Positions 1 through 6,266 of a stretch of DNA of 18,453 nucleotides are shown here, in pieces. Below the pieces are notes generated by a model. That model had not been told where the DNA came from. It saw only the letters and a program-made list of their open reading frames with translations, and did no database searches. Numbering within the stretch: the first letter of the stretch is position 1; each line of letters starts with the position of its first letter. The DNA is from Candidatus Poribacteria bacterium. GTDB lineage: Bacteria > Poribacteria > WGA-4E > WGA-3G. The stretch lies in contig JAPPMR010000600.1 in NCBI GenBank assembly GCA_028818995.1, forward strand, positions 1-18,453, in the 5' to 3' direction. The translations under genes and the position numbers were made by a program.

Positions 1-108
1 AACCAGAAGCCTAGTCAATGGGCATGGACATTGGCAGGGGCACTAATTTCCCTTTTGATACCTGTACTTTATAGATTTATGGCAGAAGGAGGGGCAACGG
101 AGGATTAA
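1..108 (+). CDS. C-terminal end of a membrane protein (partial, 5' end outside window)
   Basis: An open frame runs from the first base to a TAA at 106-108 and encodes 35 residues. It contains one clear hydrophobic helix (WTLAGALISLLIPVLYRF) followed by a short acidic tail. The stop lies 5 nt before the ATPase start, and the ATPase ribosome binding site is inside its last codons, so it is almost certainly part of the same operon. By position it could be another subunit of the transporter, such as a second membrane component, but the piece is too short to identify. The reading frame is seen; the link to transport is inferred from context. Confidence 0.6.
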   Translation, partial: NQKPSQWAWTLAGALISLLIPVLYRFMAEGGATED

Positions 109-113
109 TAACG

Positions 114-908
114 ATGTCAAAGAAGTATATTGTGCAGGTATCTGCCCTTTCAAAAACGTACGCAGGGGATAATACAGCACCCACCGAGGCACTCCAGAAC
201 ATTCATTTAGATGTAGCCGAGGGTGAGATCGTCTGCATCGTTGGCAAGAGTGGCTGCGGAAAGACGACCCTGCTTAATATTATTGCTGGCATCATTGAAC
301 CCACATCCGGAGGTGTATCTGTTTTTGGCGAACCACCTTCCAAAACACATTCAAAGGTTAGTTATATGCCACAAGGGGCAAAGCTGCTACCTTATAGAAA
401 TGTCCTTCAAAACGCTGCCATTGGTCTTGAGCTTCGAGATACACTAACACCCGAGAGGATAAAGAAACTCACAGAGCTTTTGGATTTTCTCGGGTTAGCC
501 GAATTTCCGAATTACTATCCCCAAGAGTTATCAGGCGGTATGCAGCAAAGGGTTGTCCTCGCAAGAACATTAGCCGTTGATGCATGGCTCCTCTTATGTG
601 ATGAACCCTTTATATCCTTAGATTTCAATACGCGCTTGGAACTTGAAGACCTGTTGTGGCAGACGATTAAAACCGAAACGAAGACATGTGTGTTCATTAC
701 GCACGATATTGAATCGGCAGTCGCCTTGGGCGATCAAATTATCGTCATGTCCCCGCGCCCCGGCTCTATCTGGCGCAGCATGGACATTGATGAAGAAATT
801 GCAGGAGCATCCCCTGTAACTTGCAGACGATTCCCGCTTTTCTCAAAGTACTTTTCCGACGTTTGGCAGGCACTCCGCCAAAGTGAAGACACCAATGATA
901 AAACGTAA
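114..908 (+). CDS. ABC transporter ATP-binding protein, nitrate/sulfonate/taurine type
   Basis: This 264-aa protein is the cytoplasmic ATPase that should power an importer. All nucleotide-binding motifs are present: Walker A GKSGCGKT at residues 44-51, the Q-loop Gln in YMPQG near 87, signature LSGGMQQR at 139-146, Walker B LLLCDEP ending at 165, D-loop SLD at 168-170 and the switch His in FITHD at 198. Motif spacing and the 'IVMSPRPG' segment near 211-217 resemble the SsuB/TauB/NrtD subfamily. GGAGG at 99-103 sits 10 nt before the ATG and supports this start. The permease gene follows with a short overlap, so the two are translationally coupled. Substrate cannot be read from the sequence: nitrate, alkanesulfonate, taurine and thiamine precursors are all served by this group. 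Confidence 0.93.
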   Translation: MSKKYIVQVSALSKTYAGDNTAPTEALQNIHLDVAEGEIVCIVGKSGCGKTTLLNIIAGIIEPTSGGVSVFGEPPSKTHSKVSYMPQGAKLLPYRNVLQNAAIGLELRDTLTPERIKKLTELLDFLGLAEFPNYYPQELSGGMQQRVVLARTLAVDAWLLLCDEPFISLDFNTRLELEDLLWQTIKTETKTCVFITHDIESAVALGDQIIVMSPRPGSIWRSMDIDEEIAGASPVTCRRFPLFSKYFSDVWQALRQSEDTNDKT

Positions 909-1689
909 AATTAATCAACTCCTTGGCTTTTTGCCCCTGATTTTATGCCTCACCGTCTGGCAAATCTTAGCTGACCAATCTACCCGAACCAAATTTCTGT
1001 TCGGTTCTCCTATTCTCGTGATTCAAAAACTTGCTGTCAATATCGCGAATGGAGAGTTGTTGGTTCATGCTGCGATTACAGGTATTGAGGCGCTCGGCGG
1101 ATTTCTAACAGGCATCACAGTTGGAAGTGTTATCGGTTTTTCCCTTTTATACTTCCCAACATTAGCGTCTATCTCTCGACCGTATGTCCTTGCACTCGGA
1201 GCTATTCCAATATTTGCCTTTGCCCCAATGATGATTGTATGGTTTGGCGTAGGTATTAAAATGAAGATTGCGATGGCGACTTTTTCTACCATTTTAGTCG
1301 CGCTCTCGCAAGCATACGACGGCGGGAGGAAGGTTGATCCTGAACTGAAAATATTATTTGAACTTAACAATAGTTCAAATAGACAACTGTTCCAAAAACT
1401 CATTCTACCTTCCTCTATAGATTGGGTGCTGGCTTCTCTCAGGTTAAACATTGGGTTAGCCCTCTTGGGTGCATTCATAGGAGAGTTTATTGCATCAGAA
1501 CGAGGGCTCGGATACATCATGCTAAAGGCAGGCGGGTTATACGATATTCCTTATGTGCTTGCAGCCGGTGTATGTATCATCGGATTGGCTTTTTTATTCA
1601 ATTTTTTCGTCAGCGTCATTGAACAAAATCGGCGCAGGTTCGTCGAATTAATTTCTGTGCCGGGCATGCTCCGTGCCACAAAGCATTGA
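895..1689 (+). CDS. ABC transporter permease, BPD_transp_1 family (SsuC/TauC-like)
   Basis: This is the integral membrane partner of the ATPase, with about six hydrophobic segments, including roughly 15-30, 65-90, 100-120 and 225-245 (numbered from an upstream GTG). The cytoplasmic coupling loop is visible as DPELKILFELNNSSNRQLFQ ... LILPSS around residues 152-178. It corresponds to the family's EAA loop ending in 'lP', though the usual EAA-G residues are degenerate. The segment GLALLGAFIGEF near 191-202 matches the 'raw...v.aE' helix of SsuC-like permeases. I chose the ATG at 895, which overlaps the ATPase stop by 14 nt. A GTG at 883 in the same frame would add four residues, and neither start has a strong Shine-Dalgarno sequence. 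No substrate-binding protein lies in the window; it may be upstream. Confidence 0.9.
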   Translation: MIKRKINQLLGFLPLILCLTVWQILADQSTRTKFLFGSPILVIQKLAVNIANGELLVHAAITGIEALGGFLTGITVGSVIGFSLLYFPTLASISRPYVLALGAIPIFAFAPMMIVWFGVGIKMKIAMATFSTILVALSQAYDGGRKVDPELKILFELNNSSNRQLFQKLILPSSIDWVLASLRLNIGLALLGAFIGEFIASERGLGYIMLKAGGLYDIPYVLAAGVCIIGLAFLFNFFVSVIEQNRRRFVELISVPGMLRATKH

Positions 1690-1715
1690 CTTCACCAAGC
1701 GGAATTGAATAAAAA
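1686..1715 (+). promoter_or_regulatory. Possible promoter for the TIR-like gene
   Basis: TTGACT at 1686-1691 and TAAAAA at 1710-1715 are separated by 18 nt. The -35 box overlaps the permease stop codon. Together with a strong ribosome binding site before 1785, this suggests the TIR-like gene is transcribed independently of the transporter. The -10 box is only a partial match to consensus. Confidence 0.3.
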
Positions 1716-1784
1716 ATATAGGCAGCTAACGCAACGGATTGAAGTGCCAACGTTAATATGAAAAAAATGAAGGAGAAATGTAAT

Positions 1785-2177
1785 ATGGCAAAGGTTAAGG
1801 TTTTTCTAAGCTTTGAGTTTGATAGAGATGCAGATCTCTATCGCAATTTCTTCACACAAGCCTCGCGATGTGATTCATCTCACGAGATCGAAGATTATTC
1901 ACTGAACGAGGCATATCGTCCGCATGATGATAGCTGGTTGAAAACAGCGCGCTCACAGATTAAGCAATCGGACATCGTGATTGTTGCTTTGGGCGATGAT
2001 ACACACAACGCTCCGGGCGTTGAAAAAGAGGTGACGATCACAAATCAATTAGATAAACCGATCTTCCAGATTCTTCCGCAGAACAGGACAAGCGGTGGAG
2101 TCCGTGGGGCAGGTGAGGTGATTCCGTGGAAATGGAAAAAAATTGATGCAATGATTTCTAAGTGCTTGGCGGAATAA
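1785..2177 (+). CDS. MTH538/ThsB-like TIR domain protein (DUF1863)
   Basis: This 130-aa single-domain protein has the layout of the MTH538 TIR-like family, which includes the ThsB sensor of Thoeris anti-phage systems. It has a first strand KVKVFLSFEFDRDADLY with the family's 'fiSF..d.D' start at residues 4-18, 'EIEDYSLNEAY' at 34-44, 'SDIVIVALGDDTHNAPGVEKEV' in the middle with Glu82 in the GVxxEV position usually treated as catalytic, and a late 'IPWKW' at 113-117. The start at 1785 is chosen because AAGGAG (1770-1775) sits 9 nt upstream; an ATG at 1758 in frame is less likely. In this family the TIR domain consumes NAD+ to make a cyclic ADP-ribose-type signal. No ThsA (SIR2-SLOG or Macro) gene is present, but a membrane protein converges on it. 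Family call is confident; a defence role is inferred. Confidence 0.85.
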   Translation: MAKVKVFLSFEFDRDADLYRNFFTQASRCDSSHEIEDYSLNEAYRPHDDSWLKTARSQIKQSDIVIVALGDDTHNAPGVEKEVTITNQLDKPIFQILPQNRTSGGVRGAGEVIPWKWKKIDAMISKCLAE

Positions 2178-2187
2178 TCGAAACTTA

Positions 2188-2230
2188 CGGAAACATGGGC
2201 TACAGTTGTGTACTGTCAGCCCACGTTCCG
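2188..2230. terminator. Long inverted repeat between convergent genes, probable bidirectional terminator
   Basis: The stem pairs CGGAA with TTCCG, TGGGCT with AGCCCA and ACAGT with ACTGT around a short TGTGT loop, with small internal mismatches. It lies 10 nt after the TIR-like stop and 13 nt from the stop of the convergent membrane protein gene, the classic place for a shared terminator. Neither side has a long T tract, so rho-independent action is only probable. Confidence 0.55.
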
Positions 2231-2243
2231 TTGAACACGGAAA

Positions 2244-2642
2244 CTACAGAAACTGCCAGAGAAACACAACTATAATGAGTAGTGGAATAGGGGCATAAAA
2301 AAAGAGGAGAGTCTTTGAAAAAGTGCTTTTAACCCAGTCTCTCTTGCGCTGAAAGGGGGTGGTATCCATGGAAAAGTCTATATTGTCTTCATCTGTCTCT
2401 CTAACGGCATCGTATAACCGCCGGAAACGTTGTTCTTGACGAAGATAAAAACCATCTAAGCCCCAAAAAAAGGTGGTAGGAATCACAGTCAACAAAACAT
2501 AAAATCGTTCGGAGTCCTTTGCGGCGAAGCCTAATAGCGCGGCGACGAAGATAACCGTCCATCCCTTAAGAAAAAAGGAGTTTTTCGCTAAACGGTTGAT
2601 AATGTTTTCGATGAGTTCTAAATGTTTCAGTTTTTTTACCAT
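2244..2642 (-). CDS. Small membrane protein with three TM segments, possible partner of the TIR-like protein
   Basis: This 132-aa protein has an amphipathic N-terminus (HLELIENIINRLAKNSFFLK, about 7-26) and hydrophobic helices at about 27-42, 47-67 and 112-131. A charged cytoplasmic-type loop between TM2 and TM3 contains 'LRQEQRFRRLYDAV' and 'IDFSMDT'. The pattern 'IINRLAKNSFFLKGW ... FFWGLDGFYLRQE..FR.LYD' matches a widespread uncharacterised bacterial family as I remember it, in a size range like SLATT/2TM effector proteins, but I cannot search to confirm. It converges with the ThsB-like TIR gene. A small membrane protein next to a nucleotide-signal-making TIR suggests a membrane-disrupting effector; this is inference. 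Start at 2642 lacks a strong Shine-Dalgarno sequence. Confidence 0.7.
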   Translation of the reverse strand: MVKKLKHLELIENIINRLAKNSFFLKGWTVIFVAALLGFAAKDSERFYVLLTVIPTTFFWGLDGFYLRQEQRFRRLYDAVRETDEDNIDFSMDTTPFQRKRDWVKSTFSKTLLFFYAPIPLLIIVVFLWQFL

Positions 2643-2655
2643 GTGTTTTTTATCT

Positions 2656-2934
2656 TCAGTCGGGTGGCAACTTTTTCAAAATAGATTCCGCGGCTTGAAT
2701 GTAATCTTGTTTCTTCCCATGTTCGACGACGCGCTGTAGAAACTCTCTCGCCATTGCTGCGTTGCCCCGATAGTAGTATATCAAACCGATGTAGAAATGG
2801 TATACTTCGTTTCTTGTAAAATGATGCCCAACATTATACTTCTCTAATAAGTGAGTGAGGAATTCGTCGTTCTCAGCATAGAATCTTTCGTTATTCAAAA
2901 CATAAGTCGTTCCATTCCACTTGTAGAGGTTCAC
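2656..2934 (-). CDS. TPR-like protein, C-terminal part; 5' end probably frameshifted
   Basis: The longest start-to-stop frame uses a GTG at 2934 and gives 92 aa. The second half, 'YHFYIGLIYYYRGNAAMAREFLQRVVEH' onward, has the spacing of a tetratricopeptide repeat (helix pair with G-Y-A-A positions), followed by another short helix 'QAAESILKKLP'. The GTG has no clear ribosome binding site. The same frame stays open upstream to a TGA near 3032 and encodes plausible protein (TFWACDFGAAYPEW directly before the GTG) but has no start codon of its own. An ATG at 2998 with an excellent ribosome binding site lies in another frame and would join this one after a one-base loss in an A7 tract, giving about 113 aa. 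It is therefore a pseudogene, a sequencing error, or a slippage-expressed gene. Confidence 0.6.
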   Translation of the reverse strand: MNLYKWNGTTYVLNNERFYAENDEFLTHLLEKYNVGHHFTRNEVYHFYIGLIYYYRGNAAMAREFLQRVVEHGKKQDYIQAAESILKKLPPD

Positions 2935-3011
2935 CCATTCAGGATACGCCGCGCCGAAATCGCAAGCCCAAAAAGTATGGTTTGACTGTTTTTTTCATGG
3001 GTATATTCTCC
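2935..3011 (-). other. True-looking translation start and slippery A7 tract of the TPR-like gene
   Basis: GGAG (3011-3008) is 9 nt before ATG (2998-2996). The ATG is followed at once by seven A residues (2995-2989) and then a frame that stops at 2939 after 19 codons. If the tract had six A, the ATG would read through TFWACDFGAAYPEW into the 2656-2934 frame. The start signal and the downstream protein each look real, but in different frames. Confidence 0.55.
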
Positions 3012-3270
3012 GTTTCGGTGTGTTGAATGTCAGGCACAGCGGAAGACAGGGAGGGTAGAAGCATAGAAGCGGATTCGCCAGTCTTCCGGTGCTTCCATCC
3101 TATTCTAATTACACCATATTTTTCGGGAGAATGCAAATGCTTCTTAGACGGGAGGGTATTGAGGTTGGAACACGCATTCCGTAGAAATGACTCGGCGCGG
3201 TTGGAAAACAAAGGGACGCACATAGCATCGAAACCGAGACATTTCCGTGCTACGTGCGAGGAGAGGTAAA
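3012..3270. other. Intergenic region, no gene found
   Basis: No convincing coding frame is present; the open frames here are low-complexity and arginine-rich in both directions. The sequence holds imperfect GGAAG/CTTCC-rich stretches (about 3035-3110) and GAGG/TTGG-rich stretches (about 3150-3265) that look like decayed copies of interspersed repeats. It separates the 3' end of the 3271-4491 gene from the start at 2998. I could not identify a promoter with confidence. Confidence 0.4.
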
Positions 3271-4491
3271 CTATTCCTGTGGCGGAGTCTCTGGGGACTC
3301 TTCTGCGTTCTCCTCTCCAGCCTCAGCAGGAGGGTTCGCATCGTCGTCCCGTGCGATTTTATCTACTTTGATAGGCCACAAATAGTCTGGGCTGCCTTCC
3401 TCTGTATGTGGATATCTCCCCTCCGCATACAGTTTCTCAACACTCAGTGGATAGGACACCTGCTTACCCTTTTCCCGATTGTACCATTTTGCGGCACCCG
3501 TGGGATCCCACCAGTCTCTTACTTTCACAGCCCCGGAATCATTAAATCTCGTACGTTTGGCAATCAGCCAGCGAATCCCCCATTTAAAACTATCGTCAAA
3601 TATAGTAACAACTGTCGGTACTCTATATTTCATCGTTTGACGACCGTCTCCTGCCCTACCCCCCGCATAGTCATCACCGAGACCCTCTCCGTGTACGTCA
3701 TCCTCTTTCTTGGGATGGTTTGTGTTCATACCAATTAAAGCAGGTTCCCTCACCTGCATAAGATTCTCGCCCTCTGCTAGGGCAGTAGACATAGTTGACT
3801 CTTTGTAAGTAAGTGCCTTTACGAAATCAGCGGAGGGTACCGCGTCTGTCATAAAAGTGTAATGCTCTGGTGCTTTCGATTTATCTGTTTGCGCCGGAAG
3901 TTTCCAATCGTCCCAGTAACCGACCCACTTATCAATGTATGAATCATACTGGTTAGCATCCCCGTGTTCTGTCGTGTATTGTCGGAGTCTATGGGCAATG
4001 TAGATGTCATCCGTTTCCGCCGATAGACTCTCATTTAGATCACCGTCGGCGTTAATAACCTCCGTTGCTTTAATCCTGACGGTTTGCGCCGTATTGATAA
4101 CAGCCTTGAATGTTCGTTTGCCCTTATGCTTACTTTCAAAACGCAGCTGCGTAACGTCTGTAATAAGCCTACGATCTTGACCCGTGCCCTCTTCTATGCC
4201 GAAATCATACATCTTTACTTTACCGCGACTTCCAAGCGTTTGCTCTTTTTTCCCTTCACACAACTCCAACTCCAGGACTCCCACATAATGCGGTGTGCCT
4301 GATACAGTAACTGTAACATCAAATATTTCATCTCTATAGAATGTAATGGAAACAGGCCGCGGGTTCCTTGGTCGGACTGCTATGGAAGCCGTGCGACCTT
4401 CTGAGTCCCCAGTGCATTCTGATGTTGAGCGACTCGTCTGGCGACTACGAGCAGAAGCACTCGCGCCGATGGTAATTTTTTTCCTAAGCAT
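3271..4491 (-). CDS. Putative lysozyme/SLT-like protein with N-terminal beta domain (paralog 1, presumed catalytic Glu kept)
   Basis: This is a 406-aa protein starting at MLRKKITIGASAS. A longer frame from 4572 is rejected because it would translate the conserved leader. Residues about 1-30 are basic and Ser/Arg-rich. About 45-175 look like a beta-sandwich (FRDEIFDVTVTVSG, YVGVLELEL). From 'YTFMTDAVP' (about 211) on is a possible transglycosylase core: KALTYKEST with Glu231, GENLMQV at 241-247, and DDSFKWGIRWLIAKRT near 299-314, which resemble the 'ES', 'GLMQ' and 'N(I)..GIRWL..KR' motifs of SLT/goose-lysozyme folds. The C-terminus is acidic and proline-rich. No signal peptide is visible. It is paralogous to the upstream gene and has its own promoter and leader. 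The lysozyme fold is inferred from three short motifs and needs structure prediction. Confidence 0.65.
   Translation of the reverse strand: MLRKKITIGASASARSRQTSRSTSECTGDSEGRTASIAVRPRNPRPVSITFYRDEIFDVTVTVSGTPHYVGVLELELCEGKKEQTLGSRGKVKMYDFGIEEGTGQDRRLITDVTQLRFESKHKGKRTFKAVINTAQTVRIKATEVINADGDLNESLSAETDDIYIAHRLRQYTTEHGDANQYDSYIDKWVGYWDDWKLPAQTDKSKAPEHYTFMTDAVPSADFVKALTYKESTMSTALAEGENLMQVREPALIGMNTNHPKKEDDVHGEGLGDDYAGGRAGDGRQTMKYRVPTVVTIFDDSFKWGIRWLIAKRTRFNDSGAVKVRDWWDPTGAAKWYNREKGKQVSYPLSVEKLYAEGRYPHTEEGSPDYLWPIKVDKIARDDDANPPAEAGEENAEESPETPPQE
3551..3599. repeat. 49-bp block identical to 4998-5046
   Basis: Every base matches between the two copies, starting gtacgtttgg and ending tatcgtcaa. It encodes DDSFKWGIRWLIAKRT in both paralogs, while the sequence on either side has diverged strongly. 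Confidence 0.9.
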
Positions 4492-4506
4492 TGTTATGAA
4501 AATCTT

Positions 4507-4556
4507 CGGACTCTGAACCTCGCATTTTCGCGCGCCGAGGAAAGTCCGCCTCCTTT
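4507..4556 (-). promoter_or_regulatory. Conserved structured 5' leader (copy 1)
   Basis: Read on the minus strand, the element begins AAGGAGGCGGACTTTCCT and ends GAGGTTCAGAGTCCGAA. CGGACT pairs with AGTCCG (4548-4543 with 4512-4507). Inside, CCTCG can pair with CGAGG around a GCGCGAAAAT loop. It lies 15 nt before the ATG at 4491 and matches copy 2 at 6159-6207 almost exactly at its ends but not in its loop. There is no Shine-Dalgarno sequence next to the ATG, so the structure may control translation. No known riboswitch class is recognised. Confidence 0.55.
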
Positions 4557-4577
4557 TTTGAAAAATAAGCAAGTTTG

Positions 4578-4605
4578 AGTATTAAATAGGCACATTTTCT
4601 GTCAA
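4578..4605 (-). promoter_or_regulatory. Promoter of the 3271-4491 gene
   Basis: On the minus strand TTGACA (4605-4600) is a perfect -35 box. AATACT (4583-4578) follows after 16 nt as a partial -10 box. The -35 box is 114 nt from the start codon, nearly the same distance as in the paralogous gene (115 nt). Confidence 0.5.
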
Positions 4606-4607
4606 TA

Positions 4608-4672
4608 GCGGTCGGGGGACCCCTACGAGGTTATGACGAACGGGGAGACCCCGCCCCTACGGGTTGGGTGGC
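4608..4672. repeat. G/C-rich interspersed repeat with small hairpins
   Basis: The segment contains GGGGGACCCC (4614-4623) and CGGGGAGACCCCG (4641-4653), followed by CCCTACGGGTTGGG. This 'GTAGGGGCGGGGTCTCCCCG' type sequence (reverse strand) is, from memory, a common intergenic repeat in several uncultured and cyanobacterial genomes. It lies between the two paralogs and could also end transcription of the 4706-6151 gene. Confidence 0.5.
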
Positions 4673-4705
4673 TGCTGAAAAATACACGCAATGCGTTACA
4701 AGCAA

Positions 4706-6151
4706 CTATTCCTCTGGATCCTCCTCTGAATCCTCAGCCTCATAGGCATTGTCAATCTGCCGTGCCGATCCATCGGCTTTGATAGGCCACAAATAAGTTG
4801 TGTTTTCTTCAGTTGAATTTGGGTCTACTCCTTCTGCATACAACTTCCGGACAACTTTTACAAATTCCGCACCGTCTGTCCGCCCGTTTGAATCCGCATA
4901 TGCCTTTACAGTACCATCATGAGTCAACCAAGGAATTCTTTTGACCTCGCTTACATGCTTCTTACCTGCCGCAGGAGATTCCGTATATTCTTGAGCTGTA
5001 CGTTTGGCAATCAGCCAGCGAATCCCCCATTTAAAACTATCGTCAACTGTAGTGACTGTCGGAGCTTTCTCAACTGTACCGTCTTCATTCTGTGTGCCAT
5101 AGTCCATCAGTGGCGCAGCATCTTTATCATTTGTTGAATAGGTTCCTAAATAGAAAATCCAACCCAGCGGAGTTAATTCAGCCCTTCTATCTGGAGTCTC
5201 AAATGGGAGAGCACTTGCGTTTACATCTCTCCTCTCTCTCCTCCGAGTTTTAGTGGTTCCGTCTGAAGTTTCAGTGACCTCTTCTGGGGCCCCAGTTGTC
5301 ATACAAAGTAAAATTTCAGCGGTTATCCCCATCAGATTCAGGTTTTCTGGGGTATTCGTGTTAAACCCTGATGCTTTGTAGGCAATTGCCTTTACAAGCT
5401 CAGCTGGAGGTTGAGCATCCGTCATAAAGGTATAAGGCATTACCGATGCCTCCTGATTCTGCGGGGTCTGTCCCCCTTGGTTCTGTGGTGTCTGTCCTCC
5501 CTGATTCTGCGCGGGCTGCTCCGGAGGATCCGGCGGAGGCGAAATATTCCAATCATCCCAACAATTCAGCTGCTTAATGATGTTTCCATCATGCACGTTG
5601 AAATTCGCATTACCACCCTGTGTCGTATATTGACGGATTCTATGAACAATTTCGATTTCGTCCGATACAGCGCATAGTGTGTGATACTGTTGGTCAATTG
5701 CTTTGATCTGGACTTTTTGCGCGATATTGATAACACCCTGGATTGTTTTTATCCCCCCATCAGCCTGTGCAAATGTTATTCGCGTCACAGGCGTGCCTTT
5801 TTCATGACCTTGATTATCTTCATCAATTATAGCTTCTTCACCGCCTGTGAAATGAAACATCCGTACATTACGGCGATTTCCAAGCGTTTGATGTGTTCTT
5901 CCTAACACAGTCAATTCCATAGTGCCTATATACACCGATACACCAGGCGGACTTGTTACAGCAATTGTAACATCAAATATTTCATCTCTCATAATCCGAT
6001 CAGAATCATTCGCTACTGTTATGGTAACAGTTCGACCTTCTGACGGAGGCGTATAGACGTAACTCGATCTTGACTGTCTCCTCTGGTTACTACGAGCATT
6101 CCTCGCAGAATTACTTGCGCCTACGGAAATTTTTTTATTAAGAAATGGCAT
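4706..6151 (-). CDS. Putative lysozyme/SLT-like protein with N-terminal beta domain (paralog 2, presumed catalytic Glu replaced by Ala)
   Basis: This 481-aa protein begins MPFLNKKISVGAS. It shares with paralog 1 the basic Ser/Arg-rich start, the beta-rich region (MRDEIFDVTIAVTS, VYIGTMELTV, TLGNRRNVRMF), 'PYTFMTDAQPP', DDSFKWGIRWLIAKRT (371-386), a KLYAEG segment and 'YLWPIK' near the end. A QNQGGQTP repeat linker (216-234) separates the beta region from the core. At the position of KALTYKEST in paralog 1 it has KAIAYKASG, so the presumed catalytic Glu is Ala260, and GENLMQV is replaced by NLNLMGI. An inserted segment (about 280-365) is absent or different in paralog 1. It may be a non-catalytic binding protein. 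There is no signal peptide. The gene has a strong promoter and the conserved leader. Confidence 0.65.
   Translation of the reverse strand: MPFLNKKISVGASNSARNARSNQRRQSRSSYVYTPPSEGRTVTITVANDSDRIMRDEIFDVTIAVTSPPGVSVYIGTMELTVLGRTHQTLGNRRNVRMFHFTGGEEAIIDEDNQGHEKGTPVTRITFAQADGGIKTIQGVINIAQKVQIKAIDQQYHTLCAVSDEIEIVHRIRQYTTQGGNANFNVHDGNIIKQLNCWDDWNISPPPDPPEQPAQNQGGQTPQNQGGQTPQNQEASVMPYTFMTDAQPPAELVKAIAYKASGFNTNTPENLNLMGITAEILLCMTTGAPEEVTETSDGTTKTRRRERRDVNASALPFETPDRRAELTPLGWIFYLGTYSTNDKDAAPLMDYGTQNEDGTVEKAPTVTTVDDSFKWGIRWLIAKRTAQEYTESPAAGKKHVSEVKRIPWLTHDGTVKAYADSNGRTDGAEFVKVVRKLYAEGVDPNSTEENTTYLWPIKADGSARQIDNAYEAEDSEEDPEE
4998..5046. repeat. 49-bp block identical to 3551-3599
   Basis: This is the second copy of the perfectly matching block in the paralogous gene pair; it codes for the same DDSFKWGIRWLIAKRT segment. 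Confidence 0.9.
5450..5506 (-). repeat. 24-nt in-frame tandem repeat (QNQGGQTP linker)
   Basis: Two full copies and one partial copy of an 8-residue unit, QNQGGQTP, form a flexible Gln/Gly linker between the two halves of the 4706-6151 product. The copies are not identical at the DNA level. Paralog 1 lacks this linker, so the length is likely variable. Confidence 0.8.
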
Positions 6152-6158
6152 CTATGTT

Positions 6159-6207
6159 CGGACTCTGAACCTCACGCTTTCGCGCACTAAGGAAAGTCCG
6201 CCTCCTT
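6159..6207 (-). promoter_or_regulatory. Conserved structured 5' leader (copy 2)
   Basis: Minus-strand reading starts AAGGAGGCGGACTTTCCT and ends GAGGTTCAGAGTCCGAA, as in copy 1. CGGACT (6200-6195) pairs with AGTCCG (6164-6159). Inside is a GAAA tetraloop on a CGC/GCG stem, extended by wobble pairs, and CCT pairs with AGG. It ends 7 nt before the ATG at 6151. The ends are conserved and the loop varies, as expected for a structured RNA. Confidence 0.55.
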
Positions 6208-6238
6208 GCGGTGTTCAATAACTATTTTATATTAACTA

Positions 6239-6266
6239 TTTATAAATTAAGTAATCGCTTTGTCAA
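6239..6266 (-). promoter_or_regulatory. Strong sigma-70-like promoter of the 4706-6151 gene
   Basis: On the minus strand a perfect TTGACA (6266-6261) is followed after 16 nt by TATAAA (6244-6239) in a very A/T-rich stretch. Transcription would start near 6232 and give a leader of about 80 nt that contains the structured element. Confidence 0.7.

Noticed and set aside
4537..4548. GAGGAAAGTCCG on the plus strand, which looks like the conserved core of RNase P RNA.
   Set aside because: Only a dozen bases match; there is no room for the other RNase P helices, and the element is better explained as the minus-strand leader shared with the paralogous gene.
4492..4572. Upstream extension of the 3271-4491 protein (27 more residues).
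   Set aside because: It would translate the conserved hairpin leader, has no counterpart in the paralog, and the family start KK(I)(T/S)(I/V)GAS fits the ATG at 4491.
5450..5506. Possible CRISPR-like or regulatory tandem repeat.
   Set aside because: The unit is 24 nt, in frame, without spacers, and encodes a Gln/Gly linker.
4919..5905. Plus-strand open frames opposite the 4706-6151 gene.
   Set aside because: They have no ribosome binding sites or recognisable domains and lie wholly inside a well-supported gene on the other strand.
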